A DNA stretch of 64,000 nucleotides, taken from assembly GCF_900102615.1 (NCBI RefSeq), contig NZ_FMYV01000001.1, positions 310,913-374,912 on the forward strand, written 5' to 3'. Shown here one piece after another: positions 17,126 to 25,455 of this stretch; the stretch's first letter is position 1, and every line of letters begins with the position of its first letter. Both the position numbers and the translations under genes were made by a program. The notes under the pieces are model-generated. The model did not search any database. It saw only the letters and a program-made list of their open reading frames with translations, and was not told the DNA's origin. The DNA comes from Geotoga petraea. GTDB taxonomy: Bacteria > Thermotogota > Thermotogae > Petrotogales > Petrotogaceae.

Positions 17126-18073
17126 TATAAGCTGAATACTCAGTCTGCTCATATCTGAAGAAATATTCAAATAGCAAGTATACTCTGCTTCTGAAAAATT
17201 TGCTGAAATATAAGAACCATCTTCTCTTTCAATTAACCCTTCAAAAGTTCTGAGATTAAGTTCACCTACTTGATTCAATACAAGGCCAACATTATCAGGT
17301 AACTTTACTGTTAAGGTAGATATTTCAAGGTCGGCATCTATTGAACTATCCTTTGTATTTGAAGGGATTAGCACTATTTTTGATGCTGTAGAATTAATAA
17401 TAACATTATCGGGAAAAGATTTTCTCATATCTATAAAAACATCAGAAACACTTAAATTCAATAAATAATTGTATTTTAAATCTTCTCTTATCCAAGAAGT
17501 CATTTTAGATCTTTCTGGAACTTTTATATTAGAAACTTTTAATTTGTTTTCAACCTTAAGCTCGTTGTCATTCCAATCAAAGGATCTTTTAAAAATATCT
17601 CCATCTGATAAAGAATCAATTTTAACGTTATAATTTTCAGATGAAGCAGAAACCAAAGATAACTTAGTCCAGTCAAGGTTGTAACTCAAATTATATTTAT
17701 TTCTATTAAATGGTACTTTGATTTTCATGTGGTCATCTTTTATCTTGTTACTTTTAATACTTAAAAATCTGTTAGATGTAAAAATTGAATATATGCCCCA
17801 GCCTATTAGGTAAGAAGCTATAAGTAAAAGAATTATTTGCCAAAATCCAATATTTTGTTTAAATATTCCAAAGGCATCTATCAAAAGAATTGAACCAAAA
17901 ATGATACTTCCTACCTTGTCACTTTTAGGATTTTTAAACACTTTTAACCCATCAGCTAAAAATATTACACCAAAAAATATTTCGACAGCTATTGAAAAGC
18001 TTATGGTTATTTCAAATACAACACCTAATAAAATAATTATACCAATTAATATTGAAACTAAAGCACCACTCAA
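17123..18073 (-). CDS. Membrane protein with LiaF-like N-terminal helices and soluble beta-rich domain
   Basis: A 316-residue protein. The first 110 residues form about four membrane helices with the glycine-rich, short-loop style of the LiaF/DUF5668 region. Residues about 115-316 are soluble, strand-rich and resemble the LiaF C-terminal or DUF4097 type of domain. It is the last gene of a four-gene operon and starts with TTG in a TTGA overlap, with GGAGGA upstream. LiaF proteins control envelope-stress signalling in Firmicutes; a similar role here is inferred from topology and neighbours, since no LiaRS-type kinase or regulator pair is nearby. Confidence 0.6.
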   Translation of the reverse strand: MSGALVSILIGIIILLGVVFEITISFSIAVEIFFGVIFLADGLKVFKNPKSDKVGSIIFGSILLIDAFGIFKQNIGFWQIILLLIASYLIGWGIYSIFTSNRFLSIKSNKIKDDHMKIKVPFNRNKYNLSYNLDWTKLSLVSASSENYNVKIDSLSDGDIFKRSFDWNDNELKVENKLKVSNIKVPERSKMTSWIREDLKYNYLLNLSVSDVFIDMRKSFPDNVIINSTASKIVLIPSNTKDSSIDADLEISTLTVKLPDNVGLVLNQVGELNLRTFEGLIEREDGSYISANFSEAEYTCYLNISSDMSRLSIQLI

Positions 18074-18582
18074 TTTTTTCTCCTCCTATCTGGTATTAAT
18101 GAGCTTATTCCAGAAGTCAAGAGGAATGAACCGATTAATACTAAAAGAAATTCCCAAAAATTGAAATTTAATCCAAATAATGATAATGAATCCAGAAAAA
18201 GAATGACTCCTGAAGTTAATCCAAAAAGTGTTCTTCTTACTATTTTTTTAATATCTTTTCTCTTTATAAAACTATTTCTTGCTACATGTATTGAACCTTT
18301 GGCTATTTTTCTTGCAAATTCTGGCATATCTTTTTCAGATTCTATTTCTTCTTCCGCATAATTTAGTTGCTCGTTTGCATAATGTATTTCATTTTGATCA
18401 GAACCATCAATTACTTTTCCATTTATATTTATTGATGGTTTAATTAATCCAATACCACTTGCAATTAATATTATTGATATGATAAGCTCTAAAATTCTCC
18501 AAAAACTTAAAGACAGGTCCAAGAAAACAGAAAGAAACAGCAATGTACCAACAACTATCATTATAACAGCAATTTTTCTCAT
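18070..18582 (-). CDS. Small membrane protein of the DUF2089/DUF4097 operon
   Basis: A 170-residue protein with two pairs of membrane helices (about residues 4-22 and 27-45, then 118-135 and 140-158) separated by a charged cytoplasmic linker that contains a coiled-coil-like stretch (NEQLNYAEEEIESEKD). No motif gives a function. The repeated two-helix unit with a central SFWRILELI / NFWEFLLVLIG pattern suggests an internal duplication, and the same FW...LLLI pattern appears in the next gene. It starts in an ATGA overlap with the DUF4097 gene. Confidence 0.65.
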   Translation of the reverse strand: MRKIAVIMIVVGTLLFLSVFLDLSLSFWRILELIISIILIASGIGLIKPSININGKVIDGSDQNEIHYANEQLNYAEEEIESEKDMPEFARKIAKGSIHVARNSFIKRKDIKKIVRRTLFGLTSGVILFLDSLSLFGLNFNFWEFLLVLIGSFLLTSGISSLIPDRRRKN

Positions 18583-19574
18583 TTGCTTGCACCTCTTTTT
18601 TTCAAAAATTTTTCGGCGTCATCCTTATTATATCCAATTTCTGATAGGAGTTCTATGGCAAAATCATAAGATATTTTTTCTTGCTTAAAAAGTTCCAATA
18701 TTTTCTTTTCTTCTTGTGTTAAAAAATCATCAGAAATAATTTTTTCTTCAGTATTAGTAGAGTTAAAATGTTTTTCATCATTCTTTTGTTTTGTAAAGTG
18801 TTTAGATTCTATACCTCGGATCTTTAGGTTACCTGTAATTACTTTAACAACCATTCTCCTTTTTTCAAAAGATAACTCAACATCTTGTTTTTCTATGAGA
18901 TCTACATTGGATTTTAAGGTTGACGAATAAGGAGTTAATTTTTTTGTTATGTAAATAGGTTCTTTACCACAAATATTAACCATAGCCTCACCTGTAATTA
19001 CTGTAATTTTCATCAAATCAAAGTCAGAATTCATTTTACTTATATCTAAATTACCTGTTATTAGGTGGCAATCAATATTTTGTATTTTAGAATCCTCATA
19101 TTTTATATTACCTGTTGTAACCGATATTTCATCATTTAAAAAGTCAGAGTTTTCAGAAAGAAAATTTCCTGTTATTAATTTTGATTTATGGTTTTTTATC
19201 TTAGATTTTTTAATCCTCGTATTTCCAGTAATTATCTTATTTTCAAAATAATTTAAATTTACATCTTTAATGTTCACGTCACCTTGAACAAAATTGACTT
19301 TTAATTCTTCAAAATTATCGGCCAAATATAGGTTAACATGTAAAGTTTTATTAGATATAAACCCAAAAAACTTGTTGAGAAAAGAATCGTTACTTCTTGA
19401 AAATCTTATAAAATAGCCATCTTCTCCAATTTTTCCGTGTGGGAAACCTTCTTCAAGATCTTCTTCTAATTCAAAATATGATTTTTCTGATTTTGTGACA
19501 TTTAACTTTATTTCATCATGTTTTGATTCAATGTTTATTCTTTTTATTCCTTCTAAATTAATAGTTTTAGACAT
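18579..19574 (-). CDS. DUF4097-type beta-helix protein
   Basis: A 331-residue protein whose middle (about residues 75-250) is a series of short strands that repeat a TGN signature about every 20 residues: IITGNT, LITGNF, VTTGNI, LITGNL, VITGEA, VITGNL. That is the signature of DUF4097 (YvlB-like) right-handed beta-helix proteins. The C-terminus (about 285-331) is a helical SHOCT/UBA-like module (LTQEEKKILELFKQEKIS) that resembles the tail of the DUF2089 regulator next door. No signal peptide is present, so it is probably cytoplasmic or membrane-associated through partners. RBS AGGGGG. Confidence 0.75.
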   Translation of the reverse strand: MSKTINLEGIKRINIESKHDEIKLNVTKSEKSYFELEEDLEEGFPHGKIGEDGYFIRFSRSNDSFLNKFFGFISNKTLHVNLYLADNFEELKVNFVQGDVNIKDVNLNYFENKIITGNTRIKKSKIKNHKSKLITGNFLSENSDFLNDEISVTTGNIKYEDSKIQNIDCHLITGNLDISKMNSDFDLMKITVITGEAMVNICGKEPIYITKKLTPYSSTLKSNVDLIEKQDVELSFEKRRMVVKVITGNLKIRGIESKHFTKQKNDEKHFNSTNTEEKIISDDFLTQEEKKILELFKQEKISYDFAIELLSEIGYNKDDAEKFLKKRGASK

Positions 19575-19650
19575 TTTAAAATCCCCCTTATTTTAAAATT
19601 ATTAATTGTCCCTCATATTTTTGGTTACTTTATCTTATTGTTGATGAAGT

Positions 19651-20025
19651 TTAGTTATTTTTGTATTTTTTCAATATGGTTTTAGCTTCTTCAGGAGTTA
19701 TTTCTCCTTTTTCAATTTTTTCTAAAATTTCCATAGTTTTTTTTCGGTTATCCTCTTCAGATTCATATCCTAATGCTTTTACCAATTCTTCTAATCTGGC
19801 TTTAGCTGTTGGATATGAAATACTTAATTCTTTTTGAAGCTCAGATAAATTTCCTCTGTTTTTTATAAAAATCTTCAAAAATATTAGTTGTTCGTCTGTT
19901 AATTGTGCGAATTCTTCTATTTGGAAATTCCCGGTAATTTCAGTTGCGCATTTTTCACATTTATACTTCTGAATGTTTAACCTTCCCCCGCAAACTGGAC
20001 AGGTAGTTAATCTTCTTTTATACAT
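19651..20025 (-). CDS. DUF2089-type zinc-ribbon HTH regulator
   Basis: A 124-residue protein of three parts: a zinc ribbon (CPVCGGRL and CEKC), a helix-turn-helix (LSELQKELSISYPTAKARLEEL) and a short C-terminal helical pair (KIEKGEITPEEAKTILKKY). DUF2089 proteins are probable transcription regulators usually encoded with DUF4097 and membrane proteins, as here. The ATG at 20023-20025 is chosen because GAGGAGG lies at 6-base spacing; the longer frame to 20112 would run across the ribosome binding site and promoter. As first gene of the operon it may control its own promoter. Confidence 0.85.
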   Translation of the reverse strand: MYKRRLTTCPVCGGRLNIQKYKCEKCATEITGNFQIEEFAQLTDEQLIFLKIFIKNRGNLSELQKELSISYPTAKARLEELVKALGYESEEDNRKKTMEILEKIEKGEITPEEAKTILKKYKNN

Positions 20026-20100
20026 TTTAATCCTCCTCATATATTTAATTTTTATATTAAAAATATTGAATAAAATACAAAAATATTTAATCTCAAAAAA

Positions 20101-20129
20101 ATTATACAACATAAAATTAAAAATGTCAA
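20101..20129 (-). promoter_or_regulatory. Perfect consensus promoter of the DUF2089 operon
   Basis: On the - strand TTGACA (20129-20124) and TATAAT (20106-20101) are exactly 17 bases apart. Transcription should start near 20094, giving a leader of about 70 bases before the ATG at 20025. The surrounding A/T-rich DNA has repeated AAATTAAAA words that could be regulator sites. Confidence 0.9.
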
Positions 20130-20280
20130 TAATAAATTAAAAATAAATTCAATAATATCAAATTAAAAGTTAAAAATATTAATATGTATATAAAATTTTA
20201 TTATTAATCATTTCCATTATGTTATTAAAAAAGAAGAAATAATAAAATAGTATTATTGTAGATGAGAAAGGAGGATTAAT

Positions 20281-21561
20281 ATGACAAATAAGTTTAACGA
20301 ACTGAAAAATAAAGTAATATATGAAATATTTCTAAGAAATTATTCAAAATCTGGAACATTTAACGAAGTTTACTGCGACCTTGAAAGAATTAAAAAACTT
20401 GGGGTAGATATTATTTGGTTTATGCCTTTTTACCCTATAGGAAAAAAGAATAGAAAAGGTAATTATGGATCTCCTTATTCTATTTCAAAGTACGACGAAA
20501 TATCTTATGAATATGGAGGTATAGATCAATTCAAAAAAATAATCAAAAAATCAAAAGAACTTGGTATGCAAGTTATGATAGATATAGTTTTTAATCATAC
20601 TTCGAATGATTCATATATTTCAAAAAATCATAAAGATTGGTTTATTTTGAATGATGATGGGGATTTTTTTAGGAAGGAGCCAGATTGGTTTGATATAGCT
20701 GATTTGAATTTTAAAAATAGTGAATTGTGGGATTATTTGATAAATATTTTAAAATTTTGGAAAGATATTGGTGTCGAAGGATTTAGATGTGATGTAGCCT
20801 CTCTTATTCCTTTAAATTTTTGGGAAAAGGCCAGAAGTCAAGTTGATCCAGAAAAAAAACTTATATGGTTGGCCGAAAGTATGGAACCAGAGTATCTACG
20901 GGCTCTTAGAAAAGAGGGATATGATGTAGTTTCTGATACAGAATTATATAGAGTTTTTGATTATACTTACGATTATGATGGATACGAAAAAATACATAAA
21001 TATTTTAAAGGTGAAATAGAATTATCTGGTATAGTAGAATATATAAAAACACAACAAACAATTTACCCAAGGGAATCTTTGAAGATGAGGTTTTTAGAAA
21101 ATCACGACAAACCCAGAATAGCAAGTTTAATTTCTTCCAAACAGAGATTAAAGAATTGGACGACATTTTATATGACTTTACCTGGATCTTCCTTAATTTA
21201 TGCTGGACAGGAAATAAAAGATGATAAGTACCCAGATTTATTTGAAAAAACGTCTATAAATTGGGATGATGGAGATTACGAATTTTTAAATTTTATAAAA
21301 AAAATAATAGTTATTTCAAAAGAAATTAAAGCTGAATCAAAATATTTTGAAATCAATGAAGTTAAAAAAGGTGTTGTAGAAGTTAAATGGACTGGAGAAA
21401 AATATGATTATCTTATTATTTTGAATTTAGAAGAAAAATATGGAAATATTTTTTTAAATAATTTTTATGAAGGATATGATATGATTAATAAAGAAAAAAT
21501 TAAATTAAATAAAAAATATAAATTACAAAAAGAACCACTGATTATAAAGTCTATAAAATAG
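20281..21561 (+). CDS. GH13-family alpha-glucan-acting enzyme
   Basis: A 426-residue alpha-amylase-superfamily protein. The four conserved regions are visible: MIDIVFNHT, GFRCDVASL with the nucleophile Asp, LAESM with the acid/base Glu, and FLENHDKPR with the transition-state Asp. The barrel begins with VIYEIFLRNYSKSGTF and there is a short C-terminal beta domain. No signal peptide, so it acts in the cytoplasm, probably on imported maltooligosaccharides or related glucosides. Substrate cannot be fixed from motifs alone. AAAGGAGG precedes the ATG. The 255-base region upstream is A/T-rich and holds the divergent DUF2089 promoter. Confidence 0.92.
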   Translation: MTNKFNELKNKVIYEIFLRNYSKSGTFNEVYCDLERIKKLGVDIIWFMPFYPIGKKNRKGNYGSPYSISKYDEISYEYGGIDQFKKIIKKSKELGMQVMIDIVFNHTSNDSYISKNHKDWFILNDDGDFFRKEPDWFDIADLNFKNSELWDYLINILKFWKDIGVEGFRCDVASLIPLNFWEKARSQVDPEKKLIWLAESMEPEYLRALRKEGYDVVSDTELYRVFDYTYDYDGYEKIHKYFKGEIELSGIVEYIKTQQTIYPRESLKMRFLENHDKPRIASLISSKQRLKNWTTFYMTLPGSSLIYAGQEIKDDKYPDLFEKTSINWDDGDYEFLNFIKKIIVISKEIKAESKYFEINEVKKGVVEVKWTGEKYDYLIILNLEEKYGNIFLNNFYEGYDMINKEKIKLNKKYKLQKEPLIIKSIK

Positions 21562-21565
21562 CTTC

Positions 21566-21595
21566 TAAAACTGATAAAAGTTTTATTTTTCAACC
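21566..21595 (+). terminator. Weak terminator-like hairpin after the GH13 gene
   Basis: TAAAACT (21566-21572) can pair with AGTTTTA (21579-21585), followed by a T-rich stretch. The stem is short and A/T-rich. Confidence 0.45.
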
Positions 21596-21604
21596 AAAAA
21601 ATGT

Positions 21605-21610
21605 TATAAT
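21605..21610 (+). promoter_or_regulatory. Probable -10 element for ftsY operon
   Basis: TATAAT lies 36 bases before the ftsY ATG. The best -35 at 17-base spacing is TTTATT (21582-21587), which is weak. Confidence 0.45.
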
Positions 21611-21646
21611 TTTTAAAGTATAAATAATTTTCTTCGGAGGTGTATA

Positions 21647-22555
21647 ATGGGGCTTTTTGATAAATTAAAAAAAGGGTTATCTAAAACAAGAGAAACATTT
21701 TTTGGAGGGATAAAAACCCTTTTCGCGGGTAAAAAATTGGATGATGAAGTCCTTGAAGAGTTAGAAGAGATATTGATAATGTCAGACATGGGTATGGAAA
21801 CCGTTGAAAAAATATTAGATGATCTAAAAAGTGAATATAAAAAACAAGAACCAGATGATCCTTTGTTATTGTTAAGAGATATTATGGTGTCTAACCTTGA
21901 ATCAGAGGGATTTAATGCAAATCCACAGCAAAATCCATACATCATTTTTGTAGTTGGAGTGAATGGTAGCGGGAAAACCACTACAATTGCAAAGTTGTCT
22001 AAAAAATATATAAGTGAAGGTAAAAAAGTTGCTATAGCGGCTGCTGATACCTTTAGAGCTGCTGCTATTGAGCAAATAAAACATTGGGGAGAAAAAATTG
22101 GAGCTACCGTTATTGCACACGAACATGGTTCTGATGCTGCAGCTGTGGTTTTTGACACTCTTAAACATGCAAAATCAAAAGGTAAAGAAATCGTTATTGT
22201 AGATACAGCTGGAAGACTACATAATAAGAGCCATCTAATGGAAGAATTAAAAAAAATTAAAAGAGTTATAGAAAAAGAAACAGATGGCCCACATGAAACC
22301 TTGTTAGTTTTAGATGGAACGACTGGACAAAATGGTGTACAACAGGCGAAAGCTTTCAAAGATTCTGTCGATATAACAGGCGTTGTTGTTACGAAGTTAG
22401 ATGGTACTGCAAAGGGAGGAATAGCTTTTTCTATAAATAATCAGTTAAATATACCTATAAAAATGATAGGTGTAGGAGAAAAAGAAGACGACCTTCAAAT
22501 GTTTGACCCAAAATCTTACGTAAATGCACTTCTTGGGGTTGAAGATGATGGCTGA
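21647..22555 (+). CDS. ftsY: Signal recognition particle receptor FtsY
   Basis: A 302-residue SRP-family GTPase that receives ribosome-SRP complexes at the membrane. It has only the NG domains, with a short basic amphipathic N-terminus (MGLFDKLKKGLSKTRETFF) in place of the long acidic A domain of E. coli. Motifs: G1 GVNGSGKTTTIAKLS, insertion box DTFRAAAIEQ, G3 DTAGRLHNKSHLM, G4 TKLDGTAKGG and GVGEKEDDLQMF. It opens a six-gene overlapping chain with DUF2225, an envelope lipoprotein, Rrf2, mnmA and coaD. RBS CGGAGG. Confidence 0.96.
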   Translation: MGLFDKLKKGLSKTRETFFGGIKTLFAGKKLDDEVLEELEEILIMSDMGMETVEKILDDLKSEYKKQEPDDPLLLLRDIMVSNLESEGFNANPQQNPYIIFVVGVNGSGKTTTIAKLSKKYISEGKKVAIAAADTFRAAAIEQIKHWGEKIGATVIAHEHGSDAAAVVFDTLKHAKSKGKEIVIVDTAGRLHNKSHLMEELKKIKRVIEKETDGPHETLLVLDGTTGQNGVQQAKAFKDSVDITGVVVTKLDGTAKGGIAFSINNQLNIPIKMIGVGEKEDDLQMFDPKSYVNALLGVEDDG

Positions 22556-23213
22556 TTTTTGGAAAGATACAGTCAAATGTCCGATTTGTGGAAATGAATT
22601 TATGTTTAGTAAGGTATCTAGTCAAGCTATAAAGGTTAAAGAAAGGGATATAGATTTAAAACCTATTTATAAAGGCGTCAATCCATTAAAATATTCTTTG
22701 ATAACTTGCCCCCACTGCTACTTTACATTTAATGAAAAAGATGCCGAAAATATAAAAAATGAAATCAAGGAATTACACTTTTCAAAAATACAGGATTTTT
22801 TGAAAACTCTTTCTGAAAAAGATATGAAGGGTTTAGATAATTATGATACAAAGGATTTGGATTTTTATAAAAAGCAAATAGTGATAGCTTCAGAGATATA
22901 TTCTATTTTAGAAAAACCTTTTGAAGTTTCCAGATTGCTTTTAAAATTATCTTGGGTTTATAGGGAAGAAAACGATGAAAAGAGAGAACTAAAGATTTTA
23001 AACAACATACTCAAAATAAATAACAAATTCTATGAATCAGCAGATAACGATAGGGAAACAATATTTTTACTATTTTATGATTCATATATTAATTATAGAT
23101 TAGGTAAAAAAGAAGAAGCTGCGAAAAATATTGAACGATTAGTGAGAAATTATTCTAAAACCAAATCTCCTTATATAAAAGCAGCAAAAGAATTACGGGG
23201 TGAACTCAAATGA
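22545..23213 (+). CDS. DUF2225 family protein
   Basis: A 222-residue protein that starts with a zinc-ribbon-like domain (WKDTVKCPICGNEFMFSKV, then LITCPHCYFTFNEKD), the defining part of DUF2225. The C-terminal half is helical and TPR-like (about residues 110-220). Its function is unknown; the family is common in Firmicutes and Thermotogota. The ATG at 22545 lies inside the end of ftsY with GGGG six bases upstream, and a second ATG at 22548 is equally possible. The stop overlaps the lipoprotein start in an ATGA. Confidence 0.85.
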   Translation: MMADFWKDTVKCPICGNEFMFSKVSSQAIKVKERDIDLKPIYKGVNPLKYSLITCPHCYFTFNEKDAENIKNEIKELHFSKIQDFLKTLSEKDMKGLDNYDTKDLDFYKKQIVIASEIYSILEKPFEVSRLLLKLSWVYREENDEKRELKILNNILKINNKFYESADNDRETIFLLFYDSYINYRLGKKEEAAKNIERLVRNYSKTKSPYIKAAKELRGELK

Positions 23214-24997
23214 AAAAGATATTATTATTTTTGGTATTAATTATGATTATCTTTATTTTTTCTGGCTGTTCTATGTTTTCACAACAAGAAGAACCAAAAT
23301 TGCCAGATCAAGATATACAAGAGTTACAAGAATCGATTAATCAATTAAACGAAAAATTAACTAAAATGGAAAAAGATATTAACCAATTATCCGACGAATT
23401 TTATCAGAATAAAAGGAAAGAGAGTTATGATTATAGTGTAATAACCGATTTGAAAACTCAATTTTCTTCCATGAAAGAAAGGTTGACATTGATAGAAGGC
23501 TTAATTTATAAAGGTGAAAGTTCTGATAAAGTTGAAAAAATATTGAATTTAAACAAAAGAGTTGAAAACATAGAAAAATCGATAACTTCTATTGAAACTG
23601 GTGGGACTTCAAGTTCTTCAACAGTTATAGGTGAAAAAGTAGGAAATATTGAAGAAGAAATAAATATGTTGAAATCTGAAATTTCAGATATTAAAAATAA
23701 CCAAGAAGATATATACATATTAAACAAAATAAGTGAAATAAATGAAAGATTGGACTCTATAGAAAAGCAAAAATCTTCATCGAACATTGAATTTAATGAA
23801 GATGAAATAAGAGCTTTAATTGACAAAACGATAAAGAATATGGATTTGAGTACGTATCTTGAAGATACTATAGAGTACAAAGCTGAGCAAGCTATATCCA
23901 AGCTCTATTATGGGTCTCAAAGTGAAAGCCTTATTAAAATAAACGAATTATCAGAAAATGTTTTAAAGCTTGAAGAACAAATTCAAAATCTTGAATATCA
24001 ATTTCAAACATTGTCTTCAAAACCTTCAAATAGCTTACAAGAAAGGTATTTAAGTGAAATTACTGATTTGGAAAAAAAGATAAATGCAGCACTGTTTTCA
24101 ATAGGTGATTCGCAGTTAAGATCATTGTATGAAAACCAAGAAGAAATAGTTTATACTGTTAAATCAGGTGATTATCTTGGAAAAATATCAAATGCATTTT
24201 CTTTAGGTCCTAATGGCGTTGATATAATTATGGCTGCAAACAACATTGAAGATCCAAAATATATAAGAGTTGGTCAAAAATTGACAATTCCTGTTGGAAA
24301 TATTGAGAATTATATAGAATGGCCTTTAAAATCCACAAAATCATCTGAATATAATAGAATAGTTATAAAGTTTGGCCAAAGGACAGAAAATGGGATTTCT
24401 TCCGGTATAGGAGTTCTGCCAGCAAAAAATGAGCAGGTTTACCCTCTATTACCAGGAAGAGTTATTGAAACTGGCACTGCTATGAATGGCAATTGGTATG
24501 TAAAAATAGATCATGGAAATTCTATTGTTAGTATGATTAGTAATATAAGGACTATATATGTTAAAGAGGGAGATTGGGTTAATAACGAAAGCTCTCTTGG
24601 CTTAGTTGAAAAAGATAAAATCGTATCGCTTGAATTGTGGAAGAGTGGAGAACCGAAAGATCCGTTAAAATTATTCTTCAAAATTTCAGGAGATTTTATG
24701 GCTACATATTATACTGAGTGGGACGATAAGTACGTTCACTATCCTACTTTTAGAATAACTAAATCAGGAAAAATTCCAACTGTTTGGAAAACCATTGCTG
24801 CTGACCCTGATGTATTACCTATAGGAACCGTTGTTTATATACCAGAGTTAAAAGAACTGCCTAATGGCGGTTTTTTTGTAGTAGAAGATACTGGTGGAAA
24901 GGTAATCGGAAAAAAAATTGATATTTATGTTAATGATGTAAGACTCGCCCAAAAAACAGAAGACGTTACCATATATATAGTTGGTAAGGAGGGTTAA
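23210..24997 (+). CDS. Envelope lipoprotein with coiled coil, LysM, degenerate M23-like domain and 3D domain
   Basis: A 595-residue protein. A lipoprotein signal (hydrophobic residues 3-17, lipobox FSGC) is followed by a long coiled coil (about 27-310), then a LysM peptidoglycan-binding domain (YTVKSGDYLGKISNAF to RVGQKLTIPVG, about 318-364). Residues about 370-490 follow the M23/LytM beta pattern (PLLPGRVIETG, VKIDHGNSIVSM, VKEGDWVNNESSLGLV), but the HxxxD and HxH zinc motifs are absent. The C-terminus is a 3D-type double-psi barrel (AADPDVLPIGTVVYIP, VVEDTGGKVIGKKIDIYV), as in MltA-like glycan-cutting proteins. Probable role: binding, cutting or regulating peptidoglycan under the outer sheath. 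It overlaps DUF2225 by ATGA. Confidence 0.88.
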   Translation: MKKILLFLVLIMIIFIFSGCSMFSQQEEPKLPDQDIQELQESINQLNEKLTKMEKDINQLSDEFYQNKRKESYDYSVITDLKTQFSSMKERLTLIEGLIYKGESSDKVEKILNLNKRVENIEKSITSIETGGTSSSSTVIGEKVGNIEEEINMLKSEISDIKNNQEDIYILNKISEINERLDSIEKQKSSSNIEFNEDEIRALIDKTIKNMDLSTYLEDTIEYKAEQAISKLYYGSQSESLIKINELSENVLKLEEQIQNLEYQFQTLSSKPSNSLQERYLSEITDLEKKINAALFSIGDSQLRSLYENQEEIVYTVKSGDYLGKISNAFSLGPNGVDIIMAANNIEDPKYIRVGQKLTIPVGNIENYIEWPLKSTKSSEYNRIVIKFGQRTENGISSGIGVLPAKNEQVYPLLPGRVIETGTAMNGNWYVKIDHGNSIVSMISNIRTIYVKEGDWVNNESSLGLVEKDKIVSLELWKSGEPKDPLKLFFKISGDFMATYYTEWDDKYVHYPTFRITKSGKIPTVWKTIAADPDVLPIGTVVYIPELKELPNGGFFVVEDTGGKVIGKKIDIYVNDVRLAQKTEDVTIYIVGKEG

Positions 24998-24999
24998 TG

Positions 25000-25455
25000 A
25001 TGGGATTAACGGTAAAAAGTAGCTATGCAATGAGAGCTCTTTTTGAATTGGCTCTTTTGAATAAAGATGGTGTTAAAAAAGTTTCCATATCTGAATTATC
25101 TCAGAGACAACAAATACCAAAAGACTTTTTGGAAAAGATTTTTTCAGAACTTAGAGATGCAGGTATTTTGAAATCTATAAGAGGTAGATATGGTGGTTAT
25201 GTTTTATTAAAAGAACCAAAAAATATTAGATTAAGTGAAATAGTAAATATATTAGATAAACCGCTACAATCTTATGAATGTGTTAGTGGAGAATGTAATT
25301 TAGAAATTAGTTGTGCAGTAGAGTTTGTATGGAAGAGGGTTCACAATATAATGATGTTGGAACTGGACAAGATGACTTTACAAGATATTATGGATTATGG
25401 AATGAAATTGTCAAAATTGAGCAATAATGGAGATGTACAAAAAAATGTCGAATAA
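25000..25455 (+). CDS. Rrf2/IscR-family transcriptional regulator
   Basis: A 151-residue winged-helix regulator. The N-terminal HTH region is typical (KSSYAMRALFELALL, ISELSQRQQIPKDFLEKIF, the wing SIRGRYGGYVLLK), and three cysteines in ECVSGECNLEISC match the Fe-S cluster ligand position of IscR-type sensors. It may sense iron-sulfur status. Of two tandem ATGs I chose 25000, which is 7 bases from AGGAGG; the one at 24997 is only 4 bases away. It precedes mnmA with an 11-base overlap, but no cysteine desulfurase gene is adjacent, unlike many related loci. Confidence 0.9.
   Translation: MGLTVKSSYAMRALFELALLNKDGVKKVSISELSQRQQIPKDFLEKIFSELRDAGILKSIRGRYGGYVLLKEPKNIRLSEIVNILDKPLQSYECVSGECNLEISCAVEFVWKRVHNIMMLELDKMTLQDIMDYGMKLSKLSNNGDVQKNVE

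Noticed and set aside
20026-20112. N-terminal extension of the DUF2089 protein
   Set aside because: The extra residues are hydrophobic A/T-derived sequence and overlap the ribosome binding site and the promoter.
21613-22359. 248-codon open frame on the - strand opposite ftsY
   Set aside because: Shadow of ftsY: rich in Ser/Phe with no domain, typical for the antisense of a conserved A/T-rich gene.
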